Source of the DNA: DATLCI01 sp046714215 | Lineage (GTDB): Bacteria > Acidobacteriota > Terriglobia > Terriglobales > Acidobacteriaceae | Reading direction: 5' to 3' | Assembly: GCA_046714215.1 (NCBI GenBank) | Contig: JBKKBM010000288.1 | Location: forward strand, 1 to 7,082 | Length of the DNA: 7,082 nucleotides | Shown: in pieces, positions 5,461 to 7,082 of the stretch | Layout: each line of letters starts with the position of its first letter | Position numbering within the stretch: position 1 is the stretch's first letter | The notes under the pieces: model-generated | Seen by the model: only the letters and a program-made list of their open reading frames with translations | Databases searched by the model: none | Told to the model about the DNA's origin: nothing | Made by a program: the position numbers and the translations under genes

Positions 5461-6573
5461 TTAGCGTTTGGCCGGCGTAGCGGCGGCGCCCTTACCTTGC
5501 AATCCCTGGCCGCGACTGATCATCTCGGTGAGTTCCTCCGCCATGGACGAACGGGCCATGGCGGTCTCCAGCGTGATCTGCTTCTGGAAGTACAACGTGG
5601 CCAGGGCCTGGTTGAACGTCTGCATGCCGTACTTCTCCTGGCCGGACTGCATGGACGAATAGATCTGGTGGATCTTGTCTTCGCGGATAAGGTTGCGGAC
5701 CGCGGGGTTGGGGATGAGGATCTCCATGGCGCAAGCACGGCCCTGGCCGCCGACCTTGGGCAACAGTGATTGGCAGATGATGCCTTCGAGGACGAGGGAC
5801 AACTGCGCCCGGATCTGCGACTGCTGGTGCGAGGGAAAGACGTCGATCACACGGTTGATGGTGGACGAAGCCGAGTTGGTATGCAAGGTACCAAAGGTCA
5901 AGTGGCCGGTCTCGGCGACGCGCAGGGCGGATTCGATGGTTTCCAGGTCGCGCATCTCGCCGATGAGGACGACGTCCGGGTCTTCGCGCAGGACGGCCCG
6001 CAACGCTTCGGAGAAGCCCTTGGTGTCAGAGTGGACCTCGCGCTGGTTGACCAGGCAGTTCTTGTTGGGGTGCACGAACTCGATGGGATCTTCGATGGTG
6101 ATGATGTGGTCGTGGCGCTCGGTGTTGATCTTGTCGATCATGGAGGCCAGGGTGGTGGATTTGCCTGAGCCGGTGGGTCCGGTGACCAGGATGAGGCCGC
6201 GGGGGCGATCGCATAGTTTGGCGATGACCTGGGGCAGGGCCAACTGGGCGAACGACTTGATCTCGAACGGGATGACGCGGAAGACGCCGGCGGTGGCGCC
6301 GCGCTGGTTGAACAGGTTACCGCGGAAGCGGGCCAGGCCTTTGAGGCCGAAAGAGAAGTCCAGCTCCAGGTGCTCTTCGAAACGGTGCTTCTGCGCGTCA
6401 GTAAGGACGGAGTAGCCGAGTTGCTTGGTCTCTGTGGGGGTAAGCTGCGGCATGTCCAGCGGATGCAGGTGGCCGTGCACGCGGACCTGCGGGGGAGAGT
6501 TGGTGGTGATATGCAGGTCGCTGCCTCCCATCTCCAGCATCTTCTTGAGTAGATCGCTCAGTGTGACATTCAT
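5461..6573 (-). CDS. pilT: Type IV pilus retraction ATPase PilT (370 aa)
   Basis: Hexameric secretion-type ATPase that powers pilus disassembly and retraction, and hence twitching motility and DNA uptake in organisms that do these. The N-terminal PAS-like domain (about 1-105) includes GGSDLHIT 16-23. The RecA-like domain shows Walker A GPTGSGKST 132-140, Asp box ITIEDPIEF 158-166, Walker B VVLIGEMRD 201-209 with predicted catalytic E206, and His box TGHLTFGTLHT 222-232. AVRNLIREDK 291-300 corresponds to the AIRNLIRE motif typical of PilT and important for retraction, which separates it from PilB. Length and core are normal for PilT; a short Gly/Ala/Lys tail (about 357-370) extends past the usual end. 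ATG 6573-6571 has a moderate purine-rich GGAGAAAGG ending 8 nt upstream. It begins 24 bp after the pilB stop, consistent with one operon. Confidence 0.97.
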   Translation of the reverse strand: MNVTLSDLLKKMLEMGGSDLHITTNSPPQVRVHGHLHPLDMPQLTPTETKQLGYSVLTDAQKHRFEEHLELDFSFGLKGLARFRGNLFNQRGATAGVFRVIPFEIKSFAQLALPQVIAKLCDRPRGLILVTGPTGSGKSTTLASMIDKINTERHDHIITIEDPIEFVHPNKNCLVNQREVHSDTKGFSEALRAVLREDPDVVLIGEMRDLETIESALRVAETGHLTFGTLHTNSASSTINRVIDVFPSHQQSQIRAQLSLVLEGIICQSLLPKVGGQGRACAMEILIPNPAVRNLIREDKIHQIYSSMQSGQEKYGMQTFNQALATLYFQKQITLETAMARSSMAEELTEMISRGQGLQGKGAAATPAKR

Positions 6574-6597
6574 CGCGCTTGCCTTTCTCCAGTCCGA

Positions 6598-7082
6598 CTA
6601 GGTGTTGACGGTTTCGCGCAGCACTTCTTCGAGCGGCGCTTCGCCGTTCATGATCTTGCGCAGGCCGCTGCGGCGCAAGGTGATCATGCCGTTCTCGATC
6701 GCCTTCTTCTTCAACTCCAGGGAGGACGCGCCCACGAGGATGAGTTCGCGCAGCTCATCGTCCATGGCCATGACCTCATACAGCCCGCAGCGCCCTTTGC
6801 AGCCGGAGCCGTTGCATTTGTCGCAGCCCTTGCCCCGCAAGACCTTGACCGTCCTGGCCTCTTCCGGGGTGAAGCCGGCGTCAAGGAGGATCTTTTCCGG
6901 CAGGTCTTCCGCCTCGGCGCAGTTGGAACAGACGCGGCGGATGAGGCGCTGGGCGCAGATGAGGTGGACGGCGGTGGCCACGAGGAAGGGCTCGATGCCC
7001 ATGTTCATGAGGCGGTTGATCGTGGACGGGGCGTCGTTCGTGTGGAGCGTCGACAGCACGAGGTGGCCGGTGAGTGCGGCCT
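6598..7082 (-). CDS. pilB: Type IV pilus extension ATPase PilB, C-terminal part, truncated by window edge
   Basis: The frame enters from the right edge (first full codons read AALTGHL) and stops at TAG 6600-6598, giving 160 complete residues. GTG at 7059 is internal and not the start. The His box TGHLVLSTLHTN (about 7071-7036) is followed by PSTINRLMNMGIEPFLVATAVHLICAQRL, the standard PilB/GspE sequence. Next is a zinc tetracysteine element: CSNC (6930-6919) and CDKC (6825-6814), which PilB/GspE have and PilT lacks. GRCGLYEVM and the final LRRSGLRKIMNG segment are also typical. Walker A and B lie outside the window. PilB drives pilus polymerisation through PilC. Two more Cys lie just after the second CxxC (codons 6801-6799 and 6789-6787), at positions that are Tyr and a small or aliphatic residue in many relatives. 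pilT follows 24 bp downstream. Confidence 0.95.
   Translation of the reverse strand, partial: AALTGHLVLSTLHTNDAPSTINRLMNMGIEPFLVATAVHLICAQRLIRRVCSNCAEAEDLPEKILLDAGFTPEEARTVKVLRGKGCDKCNGSGCKGRCGLYEVMAMDDELRELILVGASSLELKKKAIENGMITLRRSGLRKIMNGEAPLEEVLRETVNT

Noticed and set aside
5675..6415. 246-residue plus-strand ORF antisense to pilT
   Set aside because: Composition is Arg/Ser/Met-biased as expected for the complement of pilT; no family resemblance.

Overview
The window looks like chromosomal DNA from a GC-rich Gram-negative bacterium, most likely an Acidobacteriota member (inference). The grounds are the gene order pilB-pilT-pilC-pilS-pilR, the protein flavour, the high GC and a small Trp-rich orphan protein. 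No phylogenetic test was possible. There are no tRNA or rRNA genes, CRISPR arrays, insertion sequences or integrases.

Layout. The left part (1-1012) is an accessory border. It holds the 3' end of a SAM hydrolase (SAM hydroxide adenosyltransferase, DUF62 family) gene on the plus strand. Next comes a small minus-strand gene of unknown function, converging on it with only 7 bp between the stops. A short plus-strand TPR-repeat protein follows, transcribed divergently from the small gene. The 66-bp divergent spacer carries a perfect tandem repeat of CACGGAGG.

From 1023 to the right edge everything is on the minus strand and forms a type IV pilus block. Read in the direction of transcription it is: pilB (C-terminal 160 residues only, entering from the right edge), pilT, pilC, then a 146-bp gap, then a PilS-type sensor kinase and a PilR-type sigma54 activator overlapping by 8 bp. 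PilB powers pilus extension, PilT powers retraction, and PilC is the inner-membrane platform both act through. PilS and PilR would sense a membrane signal and activate a sigma54 promoter, classically pilA. No pilA is present: pilR ends 10 bp from the convergent TPR gene.

The 146-bp pilC-pilS gap is the most structured non-coding stretch. It has a candidate rho-independent terminator just after pilC, which suggests pilBTC and pilSR are at least partly separate units. It also has three imperfect copies of GTGTGTYYGAAA (minus strand) at 15-16 bp spacing, running up to the pilS start codon where a Shine-Dalgarno would be expected. A 13-codon upstream ORF overlaps the pilS start. No novel multi-gene system is evident; this gap and the small orphan gene are the parts most worth a second look.
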